Source of the DNA: Planctomycetaceae bacterium
Lineage (GTDB): Bacteria > Planctomycetota > Planctomycetia > Planctomycetales > Planctomycetaceae
NCBI GenBank assembly: GCA_024742875.1
Contig: JANSXP010000035.1
Location: forward strand, 1-64,000
DNA length: 64,000 nt
Reading direction: 5' to 3'
The position numbers were made by a program, and so were the translations under genes. Below the pieces are notes generated by a model. The model was not told the origin of the DNA. It saw only the letters and a program-made list of their open reading frames with translations, and did no database searches. Below, piece after piece: positions 52,857 through 62,252 of the stretch (the stretch's first letter is position 1; each line of letters begins with the position of its first letter).

Positions 52857-53489
52857 ATGGAAAAGCTGATTGTCGTTCTGATCATTCTGGGTTTCAGTGC
52901 CGTGCAGTCGATGATCAAGGCGGCCAACGAGAAGGCCAAAAAAGAGCAGCGACAGGCGCAGGGGGGAGCCCGGCCGCGGCAGCGGGCGACCGTGCAAAAT
53001 GAGATCGAGTCCTTCCTGGAAGGCATCAACGATCCTCAGCCGACCGCCGCACCGCGACAGGGATCAGATTCGATCCGCACGCGGGAACGTCGCGAACGTC
53101 GGCGGCAGCAGGCGGAAGCCAAAAAAGCGGAAGCCCGAAACCGACAGGCGGCGCAGAAGAAGGCCGCGCGGGAGGCCCGCAAACGAGAAGCGGACCGCAA
53201 ACGGGAAGCCATCGGATCGGGCATCTCCCGACACGTCAACGAATACATCAGCCAGCATGTGGATGAATACATCGACCACGACGTCGAGGAGTATGTTGAA
53301 GCGACGATTGTCGAAAGCGTGGAAGACAACCTCGGAGATCGCAGCGAGGAAATGCCGCCGCTGACCGGACAGAAGCCCACCCGCAGCGCAGCGGCTGATG
53401 TGGCCAGGCTGTTGCGAAATCCGGAAGGTGTGCGTAACGCAATCCTCGTGAACGAAATTCTGTCCCGGCCACGAGCGTTGCGAAAATAG
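52857..53489 (+). CDS. Membrane-anchored charged coiled-coil protein, unknown
   Basis: 210 residues. One N-terminal hydrophobic segment (residues 3-16: KLIVVLIILGFSAV) precedes a very charged body (residues 60-120) made largely of Arg, Lys, Gln and Ala with long-helix character (QAEAKKAEARNRQAAQKKAA). It ends in a conserved-looking helix (AADVARLLRNPEGVRNAILV). A middle part has the repeat-like VNEYISQHVDEYIDHDVEEY. The overall form suits a membrane-tethered scaffold. No family is recognised. It follows nfeD-floA and precedes the glycosyltransferase by 9 bases. Confidence 0.65.
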   Translation: MEKLIVVLIILGFSAVQSMIKAANEKAKKEQRQAQGGARPRQRATVQNEIESFLEGINDPQPTAAPRQGSDSIRTRERRERRRQQAEAKKAEARNRQAAQKKAAREARKREADRKREAIGSGISRHVNEYISQHVDEYIDHDVEEYVEATIVESVEDNLGDRSEEMPPLTGQKPTRSAAADVARLLRNPEGVRNAILVNEILSRPRALRK

Positions 53490-53498
53490 GCCGGCCGC

Positions 53499-54629
53499 AT
53501 GCCTGATCCCGTTGAACGCGTGTTGTTTCTGACGCACGATCTGACTTTCCGCGGCTCCTCCATTCTGCTGCTGCGACAGGCTCAGGGAATGGAGGCGCTG
53601 GGCATTGAGACGATTGTCCTGTGCACACGGATGCAGAAACTGGAGCCGGGGCTGACGGAACACGTGAATGTGATCACGGTCCCGGGCTATGGTGTTCCCC
53701 TCTGGGGCCGCGTGGTGGGTCGCAGCGTACTAAGCCAGCTGATTGATCAGCCACCAGACGTCATTCACGTGCATGGCCCCGCCATGCTTTCGCAGGCCCT
53801 GTTTCTGGGACGCACCCTGGGCCGCCCCGTCGTGCTGACACTGACCGACCAGACCGAAGCGGCCCGCGTTGTGCTGTCGTCCGGGTCGGACGTGTGTCGC
53901 GCCATTATCTGCGTCAGTGAAAGTGTGCGTGCCGCGCTGCCGCCCCGGCTGGATCAGATTGAACAGCGCGTCATTCCGCCAGGCGTCTCGCTGGACCAGG
54001 CGGCCGATCATCCGCCCATTCTGGAGGGCGACCGCCTGCCGGTGGTGGGTATTGCCGGCCCACTGGAAGTGATCAAAGGCGGCTCGTTTTTTCTGCGAGC
54101 CTGCCATCGGGTGATCGACTCCGGAACCGAGATCCGCATCGTGGTGGTTGGGTCCGGGCCGGAGGAAAAAAACCTGCGCAAGCTGGCCACGTCGCTGGAG
54201 CTGGACGACCACATCACATTTGTGGATGACGGCACAGCGATGACCGCCTACCTGACGGCCATCGATATTTTCTGCCTGCCGTCTTTGCAGCAGGGCTTCG
54301 GTGTCATCATGCTCGAAGCGATGGCGCTGGGGCGGCCGGCCATTGCGTCCGGAGTGGGCGGCGTGCTGAGCATTCTGGAGGATGGCCAGAATGGTTTTGT
54401 CGTGCCACCGTCAGACAGCCGCGTGCTGGCAGATCGCATCCTGCAGCTGCTGGGCGACCACAAACTGGCCGCCCGCATCGCTATTGCCGGACAAAATCTG
54501 GTGGAAGACCGGTTTACCAAGGAACGGATGGTGCATGACGTGCTCGCGTTGTTTGCCGAAATCACAGAGTCTGGCCGACAGGAACCCGCAACGATTTCGA
54601 TCGAGCCGCGGGAAGGTACCGGAGTATGA
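53499..54629 (+). CDS. Glycosyltransferase family 4 (GT-B) protein
   Basis: 376 residues. The N-terminal domain begins RVLFLTHDLTFRGSSILLLR with a Gly-rich acceptor-site loop. The C-terminal donor domain includes VIPPGVSLDQA, VVGIAGPLEVIKGGSFFLRA, IVVVGSGPEEKNLRKLA, DHITFVDDG, then DIFCLPSLQQGFGVIMLEAM with the GT4 E-x7-E motif ending in an IASGVGGVLSILEDGQNGFV segment. It transfers a sugar from a nucleotide donor, with acceptor unknown. The stop overlaps the next start (ATGA, 54626-54629). Confidence 0.88.
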   Translation: MPDPVERVLFLTHDLTFRGSSILLLRQAQGMEALGIETIVLCTRMQKLEPGLTEHVNVITVPGYGVPLWGRVVGRSVLSQLIDQPPDVIHVHGPAMLSQALFLGRTLGRPVVLTLTDQTEAARVVLSSGSDVCRAIICVSESVRAALPPRLDQIEQRVIPPGVSLDQAADHPPILEGDRLPVVGIAGPLEVIKGGSFFLRACHRVIDSGTEIRIVVVGSGPEEKNLRKLATSLELDDHITFVDDGTAMTAYLTAIDIFCLPSLQQGFGVIMLEAMALGRPAIASGVGGVLSILEDGQNGFVVPPSDSRVLADRILQLLGDHKLAARIAIAGQNLVEDRFTKERMVHDVLALFAEITESGRQEPATISIEPREGTGV

Positions 54630-55843
54630 AAGCAGAGATCATCGCCATTGGGTCAGAGCTGACGTGTGGCGCACGACTGGACACCAACAGCCAGTGGCTC
54701 AGTTCTGAGCTGGAAGGACGTGGCTGGACAGTTCACCGGCACACCACCATTGCGGACGATCACGATGGCATGGTGCGCGTGTTTCGCGAAGCCGCGCAGC
54801 GATCGCGACTGGTGCTGGTCACCGGCGGCCTGGGTCCCACACTGGACGACATCACTCGTGACACTCTCGCGGCCGCTTTTGAGCAGCCCCTTGTGCAGGA
54901 TGACGAAGCGCTGGCGCACATCGAAGCGATGTTCGTCTCACGCGGTCGGACCATGCCCGAACGCAACAAAGTGCAGGCCCTGCGACCACAGGGGGCGATG
55001 GCCGTTCACAACGCACACGGAACGGCTCCGGGCATCCTGATGCATCTGGAAGATCCCGCCTGCACCATTGGCGTGATGCCGGGAGTACCGGCCGAAATGA
55101 AGCTCATGTTCACTGAGCAGATTGTGGATGCGCTGCCCCGCAGCCGTCAGGTGGTCCGCCGCTCACTGATACGCACGTTTGGTTATGGGGAATCGGATGC
55201 CGAACGCCTGCTGGGGGATTTGACGGCCCGTGGTCGCAATCCGGAAGTGGGGATCACGGCCAGCCAGGCGGTGATTTCTCTGTCCATCACCTCCCGGGCG
55301 GACACGGAGTCAGAGTGTGAGCGGCTGACTGCCGCAGCGCGGGACACCATCTATCAGCGACTCGGTTCTGCCGTTTACGCGGACGGCAATCTGGAACTGT
55401 ACGACGTGGTGGCCCGGCAGCTGCTCGATCGCAATTTCCGCCTGGCGCTGCTGGAGGGTCCGACCACAGGCGGCCTGATCAGCCAGTGGCTGACCGAACG
55501 CACTGACTATGCGGCGTGTCTGTCATTCAGCCGCATGTTCCCCACACCGCAGTCAATCAGCCCGGAATTGACGGCCGATGGTGGCTTGTGGCGGGAACAT
55601 CTGAGGAAGCAGGCCGACCGCATCATTGACGAACAGCAGGCCGACTATGTGGTACTGTCTTCACCGTCTTATGTGGTCCAGGATGGTCGAATCAGAAAAC
55701 AAAACGGCTGTGTGGTGGTCGTGGGTCGGAATCTGGACGAAGATTATGATGTCAGCATGACGGGCAATCTGGCCATTTTCCGCAACCGCGCCGCCCGCCA
55801 CGCGCTGAACATTCTGCGTCTGCACCTGGAGTCGCAGAGTTAG
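54626..55843 (+). CDS. CinA-like protein with degenerate C-terminal domain
   Basis: 405 residues. The N-terminal COG1058/MoCF-like domain is intact (MKAEIIAIGSELTCGARLDT, VLVTGGLGPTLDDITRDTLA, ALRPQGAMAVHNAHGTAPGI, GVMPGVPAEMKLMF). The middle helical linker is present (TFGYGESDAERLLGDLTARG, VGITASQAVISLSITSRADT). The C-terminal nicotinamide nucleotide amidase-like domain should carry ESCTGG, but here reads LEGPTTGGLISQWLTERTDY, so the Ser and Cys are changed. N-terminal ADP-ribose/CoA pyrophosphatase-type function is therefore plausible, while the amidase activity is doubtful. It is coupled to the glycosyltransferase gene. Confidence 0.85.
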   Translation: MKAEIIAIGSELTCGARLDTNSQWLSSELEGRGWTVHRHTTIADDHDGMVRVFREAAQRSRLVLVTGGLGPTLDDITRDTLAAAFEQPLVQDDEALAHIEAMFVSRGRTMPERNKVQALRPQGAMAVHNAHGTAPGILMHLEDPACTIGVMPGVPAEMKLMFTEQIVDALPRSRQVVRRSLIRTFGYGESDAERLLGDLTARGRNPEVGITASQAVISLSITSRADTESECERLTAAARDTIYQRLGSAVYADGNLELYDVVARQLLDRNFRLALLEGPTTGGLISQWLTERTDYAACLSFSRMFPTPQSISPELTADGGLWREHLRKQADRIIDEQQADYVVLSSPSYVVQDGRIRKQNGCVVVVGRNLDEDYDVSMTGNLAIFRNRAARHALNILRLHLESQS

Positions 55844-55903
55844 CGTCTGCCTTTGCGTTCGTCCCTGCGTCTGTGTCGTATCCGGCCCGTCGGTCCGATT
55901 TTC

Positions 55904-56332
55904 ATGCCTGAATCCTCGCCTCCCACTGTTGTTCGTCCGGCTGTTGTCGACGATCTGCCGCTGCTGGAAGAATTTATCGATCGGTTTGTGAAAGCCAATC
56001 GGCTGCTCCCACGCACGCCCGGAGAACTGAGCGACCTGGTCCCGTTCGGTTTTGTCGCCTGTCAGCAGGAGCAGGTTGTCGGATTTGCGGCGCTGGAGAT
56101 TTACTCGTCCAAACTGGCCGAGGTCCGCAGTCTGGCCGTATCTCCTGCAGTGCAGGGCACTGGGGTGGGCAAACGGCTCGTGCAGGAGTGTGTGCAGCTG
56201 GCCCAGCGCCGCAACGTGCTGGAGGTGATGGCAATTACGTCGTCAGAAGGATTCTTCCAGTCGTGTGGCTTTGACTTCACACTGCCTGGGGAGAAAAAAG
56301 CGCTGTTCATTCAGACACGGGAAGAACCGTAA
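55904..56332 (+). CDS. GNAT-family N-acetyltransferase
   Basis: 142 residues from ATG 55904 (MPESSPPTVVRPAVVDDLPL). A GNAT fold is clear: VVGFAALEIYSSKLAEVRSL, then LAVSPAVQGTGVGKRLVQEC with the acetyl-CoA binding Q-x-x-G-x-G/A loop, and MAITSSEGFFQSCGF. It resembles the ArgA-like (N-acetylglutamate synthase) subfamily by its LLPRTPGELSDLVPFGFVAC part; that assignment is tentative. It follows the CinA-like gene by 60 bases and is convergent with the DUF1501 gene. Confidence 0.82.
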   Translation: MPESSPPTVVRPAVVDDLPLLEEFIDRFVKANRLLPRTPGELSDLVPFGFVACQQEQVVGFAALEIYSSKLAEVRSLAVSPAVQGTGVGKRLVQECVQLAQRRNVLEVMAITSSEGFFQSCGFDFTLPGEKKALFIQTREEP

Positions 56333-56372
56333 ACCGCTGTCGCCCGCACTCTGGCTGGAGAGACGCACTCTG

Positions 56373-57839
56373 TCAGCCCAGAATCTCGTGCACCACTTCC
56401 CCGTGCACGTCGGTCAGTCGGAACTGACGCCCCTGGAAGCGGTAGGTGAGCTTCGTGTGATCGATGCCCATCTGATGCAGAATGGTGGCCTGCAGATCGT
56501 GCACATGCACACCGTCTGACACCACGTTGAAACCCAGTTCGTCAGTCGCACCGTAGCTCATACCTGGCTTCATTCCGCCGCCCGCCATCCAGATGGTAAA
56601 TGCATACGGATGATGGTCTCGCCCCCAGCGTTTGCGATTGTTGATGTCGCCCTGCAGAAACGGCGTGCGGCCAAACTCGCCCCCCCAGATCACGAGTGTT
56701 TCATCCAGCAGACCACGCTGTTCCAGATCCCGAACCAGGGCGGCCGACGGCTGATCGGTGTCGCGAACCTGGTTGTAAAGTTCTGTCGTGAGTGAGTTGT
56801 GCTGATCCCACCCGGCATGCATCAACTGCACGCAGCGGGTGCCGCGTTCCACCAGTCGCCGGGCGAGCAGGCAGTTGTGGGCAAATGTGCCGCGTTCGAG
56901 CACCGAAGGTCCGTACATATCCAGCGTGGCTTTGCTTTCGCCGGACACGTCCGTGAGCTCCGGCACACTGGCCTGCATCTTGAATCCCATTTCATACTGA
57001 GCAATGCGGGTGGCGATTTCCGGATCCCGCTGCCGCTGCAGTTTGAGCTCATTCAATTGCGCCAGATCATCCAGCAAACCGCGTTTGACCTGCCGGGACA
57101 CCCCCTGTGGGTTAGACAGATACAGCACCGGATCACCGCCGCTGCGAAACTTCACCCCCTGAAATCGCGATGGCAGAAATCCGCTGCCCCAGTAAAAGTC
57201 GTAGAAGATCTGTCCGCACGACGAACCACGGCTCAGGGACGTCATGACCACAAACGCTGGCAGATTGTCCGCCTGATTGCCCAGCCCGTAATTGAGCCAG
57301 GCCCCAAGGGAGGGTCGTCCTGGCAGCTGAAAGCCCGTGAGCAGAAACGTGATCGCCGGAGCGTGGTTCACATGGTCCGTGTGCATGCCTTTGACGAAAC
57401 ACAGTTTGTCGGCAATCTTCGCTGTGTGCGGCATCAATGCGCTGACCGTTGCGCCGGACTGCCCGTGCTGCTGAAACGGCTCAATGCCGCCGAGCACCAG
57501 CTTCCCCGTGGCATCTCCCGTCATCGTGCTGAAACGTTTGCCGCTGACGAACGACTCAGGAATCGGCTGGCCGTGCAGTCGCTCCAGTTCCGGTTTGTGA
57601 TCGAACAGATCAACGTGCGTGGGGGCGCCGTTCTGGAACAGGTAGATGATGTTTTTGACTTTGGGGCTGATGTGCGGCAGCCCAGGCAGGCCCCCCAGGG
57701 ATGTCGCGTCGGCACCGTCCGCCGCCAGCCCGTCCGCCTGCAGCAATCCGGACAGGGCCGCAAGTCCCACGCCGGTCCCCGCCGAAGACAGAAGCTGACG
57801 ACGCGTTGACAACAGTTGAGATTCAATGGCGGGATGCAT
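56373..57839 (-). CDS. DUF1501 (sulfatase-like) secreted protein
   Basis: 488 residues from ATG 57839; a GTG nine bases upstream is possible. The N-terminus STRRQLLSSAGTGVGLAALS has a twin-arginine-like motif and a hydrophobic core, the usual export signal of this family. DUF1501 features follow: NIIYLFQNGAPTHVDLFDHK, ADKLCFVKGMHTDHVNHAPA, GRPSLGAWLNYGLG, YGPSVLERGTFAHNCLLARR, WDQHNSLTTELYNQV and WGGEFGRTPFLQGDINNRKR. The alkaline phosphatase/sulfatase-like fold is expected. In planctomycetes it normally pairs with a DUF1549/DUF1553 cytochrome protein; here that partner is divergently encoded across a 370-base gap. Confidence 0.93.
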   Translation of the reverse strand: MHPAIESQLLSTRRQLLSSAGTGVGLAALSGLLQADGLAADGADATSLGGLPGLPHISPKVKNIIYLFQNGAPTHVDLFDHKPELERLHGQPIPESFVSGKRFSTMTGDATGKLVLGGIEPFQQHGQSGATVSALMPHTAKIADKLCFVKGMHTDHVNHAPAITFLLTGFQLPGRPSLGAWLNYGLGNQADNLPAFVVMTSLSRGSSCGQIFYDFYWGSGFLPSRFQGVKFRSGGDPVLYLSNPQGVSRQVKRGLLDDLAQLNELKLQRQRDPEIATRIAQYEMGFKMQASVPELTDVSGESKATLDMYGPSVLERGTFAHNCLLARRLVERGTRCVQLMHAGWDQHNSLTTELYNQVRDTDQPSAALVRDLEQRGLLDETLVIWGGEFGRTPFLQGDINNRKRWGRDHHPYAFTIWMAGGGMKPGMSYGATDELGFNVVSDGVHVHDLQATILHQMGIDHTKLTYRFQGRQFRLTDVHGEVVHEILG

Positions 57840-58059
57840 ATCGGTCACACTGGGCAGGAAAATCAGTCGGGGCTGGGGATTTTACCCGTCAGACTCTGCT
57901 AACTCCACGCCACAATCGATTCGGAAGTATTCAGTCCGACATTGACGTTGGGTATCATGGCCGTCCAGGCGGTGTTGCCATCTGCCGCATCCCTGTCACC
58001 GACCTTTGCTGTCGTCCACGGGCCTACACGGCCGCTTGCCCGTTTTTTCTGTCGGACAT

Positions 58060-58122
58060 CTCCACTCCGTCTCCACTCCGTCTCCACTCCGTCTTCATCC
58101 GTCTTCATCCGTCTTCATCCGT
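58060..58122. repeat. Short tandem repeats, 3 x 11 bp then 3 x 10 bp
   Basis: Three copies of CTCCACTCCGT (58060-58092) are followed by three copies of CTTCATCCGT (58093-58122), giving a strongly strand-biased pyrimidine tract between divergent genes. Confidence 0.9.
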
Positions 58123-58207
58123 CTCGGTCTCCGTTACCCCGGCAGTTCAACAGTGCGTTAGCAGCCGACACGGCGTAAACCGCCATTTTTCTTCCTGCCT
58201 GCCTCTG

Positions 58208-60679
58208 ATGTTCCCCATGACTCACACACTTTCCTCTCCCTCCTGCATCCCTGCTGCCGGCTCTGGGCACGGTCGCGTTCGCCGGATTCTGGTCTGTGCC
58301 GTCACTCTTTTCGCAGTCACGCCCCTCGCACGCGGACAGCAGAAGGTGGACTTTGCCCACGAAGTGGTGCCCGTCCTGAAAAAGCACTGCGCAGAATGCC
58401 ACACGGGAACGCGGTCAGAAGGTGGCTTCTCATTCAACACGCACCGCCAGATTCTGGAGTCAGGTTACGTCAAACCTGGCGAACCGGCTGACAGCCTGAT
58501 GATCGAACTGCTGCACAGCACAGACACCGACTATCAAATGCCGCCATCTGACAGACCTCGACTGACGGCCGATCAGACCAGCCTGCTCGAACGCTGGGTC
58601 GCAGAAGGTGTCAACTGGGAGCCTGGATTTCGCTTTGCCAAAGCGGCCTGGGAACCGCCACTGCTGCCTCGCAACGTCGAGGTTCCGGACACAGGCGAGG
58701 CCGGAGCGAACCCCATTGACCGCATCCTGGCAACCCATTTTCAGGCGCACAGCCAGCCCGCCCCGCAGCCCGTACCCGGGCACGTTTTCCTGCGACGCGC
58801 GTACATGGATCTGATTGGCATTCCACCCACGCTGGAAGAACAGCGGCTGTTTCTGTCCCGCGAATACAACGATGCGTCCTGCTCCCAGTTGGTGGACGAA
58901 TTGCTGGACCGTCGACACGACTACGCCGAACACTGGATGTCCTTCTGGAACGATCTGCTCCGCAACGACTACGCGGGCACCGGATACATCGATGGCGGGC
59001 GCAGTCAGATCACTGCATGGCTGTATGAGGCGCTGCTTAACAATTTGCCGTACGATGAATTTGTGCGTCAGCTGATCAGCCCGACGAAACAAAGTGAAGG
59101 ATTTATCCGGGGCATCAAGTGGCGAGGCAGCGTCAACGCCAGCCAGGTCCGCGAAATTCAGTTTGCCCAGAACGTTTCGCAGGTGTTTCTGGGCATCAAC
59201 ATGAAGTGCGCATCGTGTCATGACAGCTTCATTGATCGCTGGACACTGGACGAGGCGTATGGCCTGGCCGCCATCTTCTCCGAACGAGAGCTGAGTATTC
59301 ATCGCTGCGACAAACCAACGGGACGCATCGCCTCGGCCAAATGGATTTTTCCGGAACTGGGTTCCGTCGATCCAGATGCTGATCAGCCCACCCGACTGAA
59401 GCAGCTGGCTGACCTGATGACGTCTCCACAGAACGGACGCTTCAGCCGCACCATCGCCAACCGTGTCTGGCACCGGCTGATGGGGCGCGGCATTGTGCAC
59501 CCGGTCGACGCTATGCACACCCAACCGTGGAACGCTGATCTGCTGGATTTCCTGGCCAACTATCTGGTGGAGCAGGACTACGACCTCAAGGCCCTGATGA
59601 AACTCATCGCCGAGTCCCGCGTCTATCGCGGCGCGGCTGCGGCAGACGTCGATCCCTCAGCAGCGGGAGACTACGTGTTTTCCGGGCCGATTCGCCGACA
59701 CCTAACGGCCGAACAGTTCATGGATGCTGTCTGGCGCCTCACGGGTGTGGGGCCCCAGCGTGTTGACGCTCCCATTCCGCCGGCGCTGCGACACGATGGC
59801 GACATCCCGCTGATCGAAAAGTCGGGCGAGTGGATCTGGACGTATGCTGATACTCGCACGTCACCGCCCGGAGAAACGGCCACGTTTCGCAAACAGCTAT
59901 CGCTGGAAAAACGGCCTCGCAAAGCCACGCTGGTGATCACGTGTGACAACGAGTACACGGCCTATGTGAACGGGAAAAAAGTGGGCGCAGACAACAACTG
60001 GACGACCGTCGAAGCGATCAGCATTTCCCGTCAGTTACGCCGCGGAGAGAACGAAATTCTGATCGTCGGCCGCAATGGCGGCAACTCGGCCAACGCGGCC
60101 AGCCTGTACGCCGAACTGATCATCGAAGACACCCTTCCGGAGCCTGTCGTCATCCCGACCGACACGTCCTGGCAGGCTGCCAGTGGGGACGTCCACGGAA
60201 AGAACTCCGCCGCAGCAAAGTGGAACGCCGCCGTTGTGGTGCCTTCCCGATTCACTCCTGGCCCGACGGCTGAGAGTGCAATCTCGCGCACAATCAGCCG
60301 TGTGCTCAATATCTCGAATGGCATCACGCGGGCCGCACTGCTCAAAAGCAATATGCTCATGCGATCCCTTGGACGTCCCAATCGCGAGCAGGTCGTCACT
60401 GTCCGTCCACAATCATTGTCCACGCTGCAGGCCATTGACCTGGCCAATGGAGAAATCCTGGACACGATGCTGCGACAGGGAGCAGAACAAATCGCAGACT
60501 CAGACGAAACGTCAGCGGAGCTGAGTGATCGGCTTTTCCGCAAAACGCTGGTGCGGGCACCGCGGGAGACGGAACGTCAGATTATTTCAGATCTGCTGTC
60601 GGACGAACTTTACGTGGAATCGATCCACGATTTCCTGTGGCTGCTCGTCATGCACCCGGAATTTCAGTTCGTGCACTGA
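58208..60679 (+). CDS. DUF1549/DUF1553 planctomycete cytochrome-type protein
   Basis: 823 residues from ATG 58208; ATG 58217 is an alternative. A signal peptide (ILVCAVTLFAVTPLARGQ) leads to a cytochrome c-like domain with CAECH (residue about 61) and LTADQTSLLERWVAEG. DUF1549 follows (DRILATHFQ, RRAYMDLIGIPPTLEEQRLF, MSFWNDLLRNDYAGTG, NMKCASCHDSFIDRWT with a second C-x-x-C-H), then DUF1553 (FSRTIANRVWHRLMGRGIVH, RVYRGAAAAD, MRSLGRPNREQVVTVRPQSL, RAPRETERQIISDLL). Between the DUF1553 parts, about residues 555-645, sits an inserted beta-rich segment (CDNEYTAYVNGKKVGADNNW) resembling a galactose-binding-like module. Function is unknown; the family is a planctomycete hallmark. Confidence 0.9.
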   Translation: MFPMTHTLSSPSCIPAAGSGHGRVRRILVCAVTLFAVTPLARGQQKVDFAHEVVPVLKKHCAECHTGTRSEGGFSFNTHRQILESGYVKPGEPADSLMIELLHSTDTDYQMPPSDRPRLTADQTSLLERWVAEGVNWEPGFRFAKAAWEPPLLPRNVEVPDTGEAGANPIDRILATHFQAHSQPAPQPVPGHVFLRRAYMDLIGIPPTLEEQRLFLSREYNDASCSQLVDELLDRRHDYAEHWMSFWNDLLRNDYAGTGYIDGGRSQITAWLYEALLNNLPYDEFVRQLISPTKQSEGFIRGIKWRGSVNASQVREIQFAQNVSQVFLGINMKCASCHDSFIDRWTLDEAYGLAAIFSERELSIHRCDKPTGRIASAKWIFPELGSVDPDADQPTRLKQLADLMTSPQNGRFSRTIANRVWHRLMGRGIVHPVDAMHTQPWNADLLDFLANYLVEQDYDLKALMKLIAESRVYRGAAAADVDPSAAGDYVFSGPIRRHLTAEQFMDAVWRLTGVGPQRVDAPIPPALRHDGDIPLIEKSGEWIWTYADTRTSPPGETATFRKQLSLEKRPRKATLVITCDNEYTAYVNGKKVGADNNWTTVEAISISRQLRRGENEILIVGRNGGNSANAASLYAELIIEDTLPEPVVIPTDTSWQAASGDVHGKNSAAAKWNAAVVVPSRFTPGPTAESAISRTISRVLNISNGITRAALLKSNMLMRSLGRPNREQVVTVRPQSLSTLQAIDLANGEILDTMLRQGAEQIADSDETSAELSDRLFRKTLVRAPRETERQIISDLLSDELYVESIHDFLWLLVMHPEFQFVH

Positions 60680-60704
60680 TTGGGCCCACAAGACACGCCA
60701 CAGG

Positions 60705-62159
60705 ATGGCCAGGACGATCCTGCCCGAGATGTGTTACAGTCACCGTCCGGCCCACTCTAACGCCACGCCCCTGCCGGACTCTTATGTGGGGTATCGCCCA
60801 GATCACACAATCTTCTCTCCGGGAGTCCCCATCTTTAGGCAATCCCACAGACGGCCATCCCCCCTGGATTCTGAAAGTCTGCCAACTCCACCAAACGCCG
60901 GCCGCCCCGCCTTCCATCCGGGCTGGGTGATGCTGGCACTGGCCGCTGTCACCGTCTTCATGTCGGCTCCCGGCCAGTCGTTTTCGGTCGCCGCTTTTGT
61001 GGACCCCATGCTGACGGAACTGGGCATAGGCCGCACGCAGTACACGTTTGCGTACATGACAGCCACGCTGATTGGCGGTTTTTCGCTGCCGCTGATCGGG
61101 CGTCAGGTGGATCGTTTCGGAGCTCGATTTGTGCTGCCACTGGTGGCTGCCGGCCTGGCGTTAGCGTGTGGCTGGATGTCGGCTCTTGGCAGCCTGACCG
61201 GACTCTATCTGGGGTTCACTCTGATTCGCTGTCTGGGGCAGGGCTCACTGACTCTGATCTCCAACTGGATCATTGGAGAGTGGTTTCAATCACGGCGAGG
61301 ACTGGCCGCAGGCATCTGTGCGGTCGGCGGAACGGCTTCTGTGCTGATTATTCCACAGATCAATGATGCCTTCATTGAGGCGTGGGGCTGGCGACAGGCA
61401 TGGCTTGTGCTGGGCGGCATCGTGGCCGTGAGCCTGATCCTTCCGGCTGCCGTTTTTCTGCGTGATCGCCCCGAGTCGCTGGGTCTGTTTCCCGACTGGC
61501 AGTTTGAACGACCGGCCCACCGGGCAACAACCGCAGCGCTGGATTCCACTGCTGAGGATTACACCGTCAGGCAGGCGCTGCGATGTGGCAGCTTTTGGAA
61601 GATCGCAGCCGTCGTGGCCACCGTCTCTCTGGTGGGAACCGGACTGATGTTTCATCAGGTGTCCCTGCTGGCAGAGCACGGTGTCGATCGCAGCACGGCC
61701 CTGTCGGCACTGGGCGTGCAGGCCATTGCCGCGACGCTGTCGACATTGATTGCCGGAATTCTGATCGACCGACTGCCCGCTCGATTCGTCCTTGCAGTTT
61801 CCATGGCCCTGGAAATTTGCGCCATTGGACTGCTGATCCTGCTGCCATCTTCGGGCTGGATCTTCGTGTATTCGGCACTGCTGGGGCTGCACGGCGGGAT
61901 CATCCGCAGCGCTGGCAGCATTATCTGGATCAACTATTTTGGTCGCACACATCAGGGCGCCATTCAGGGAGTTGCGATGTCCGTTATGGTGCTGGCCGCC
62001 GCGCTGGGACCGATCCCGCTGGCACTGGCTCACGATTTCACGGGGGGCTATCTGTCGGCGCTGCTGCTGTTTCTTCTGTTTCCTGCCGCCGCGGGACTGG
62101 CCGTGCTGACCGCCCATCCGCCGAACCGAAACCAAACAGCGGTGTCTGGGAATTCGTGA
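60705..62159 (+). CDS. MFS transporter
   Basis: About 484 residues from ATG 60705; ATG 60729 is also possible, and the first 60 residues are polar. Twelve hydrophobic segments follow, beginning PGWVMLALAAVTVFMSAPGQ. The MFS loop 2-3 signature appears as GRQVDRFGARFVLPL, and a second GILIDRLPARFVLAV is found at the start of the second half. The central loop (residues 245-275) is charged. It resembles the oxalate/formate antiporter-like or monocarboxylate transporter groups, but substrate is not predictable. It starts 26 bases after the DUF1553 gene in the same direction. Confidence 0.88.
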   Translation: MARTILPEMCYSHRPAHSNATPLPDSYVGYRPDHTIFSPGVPIFRQSHRRPSPLDSESLPTPPNAGRPAFHPGWVMLALAAVTVFMSAPGQSFSVAAFVDPMLTELGIGRTQYTFAYMTATLIGGFSLPLIGRQVDRFGARFVLPLVAAGLALACGWMSALGSLTGLYLGFTLIRCLGQGSLTLISNWIIGEWFQSRRGLAAGICAVGGTASVLIIPQINDAFIEAWGWRQAWLVLGGIVAVSLILPAAVFLRDRPESLGLFPDWQFERPAHRATTAALDSTAEDYTVRQALRCGSFWKIAAVVATVSLVGTGLMFHQVSLLAEHGVDRSTALSALGVQAIAATLSTLIAGILIDRLPARFVLAVSMALEICAIGLLILLPSSGWIFVYSALLGLHGGIIRSAGSIIWINYFGRTHQGAIQGVAMSVMVLAAALGPIPLALAHDFTGGYLSALLLFLLFPAAAGLAVLTAHPPNRNQTAVSGNS

Positions 62160-62252
62160 AACGCCGGTTGTCGGCACCTGGTGGCCCGCTATGATCGAGC
62201 CAGCGACATCAGGCCATCACAGTTCAACTGGTGCGAACACCGCACAGACCGA

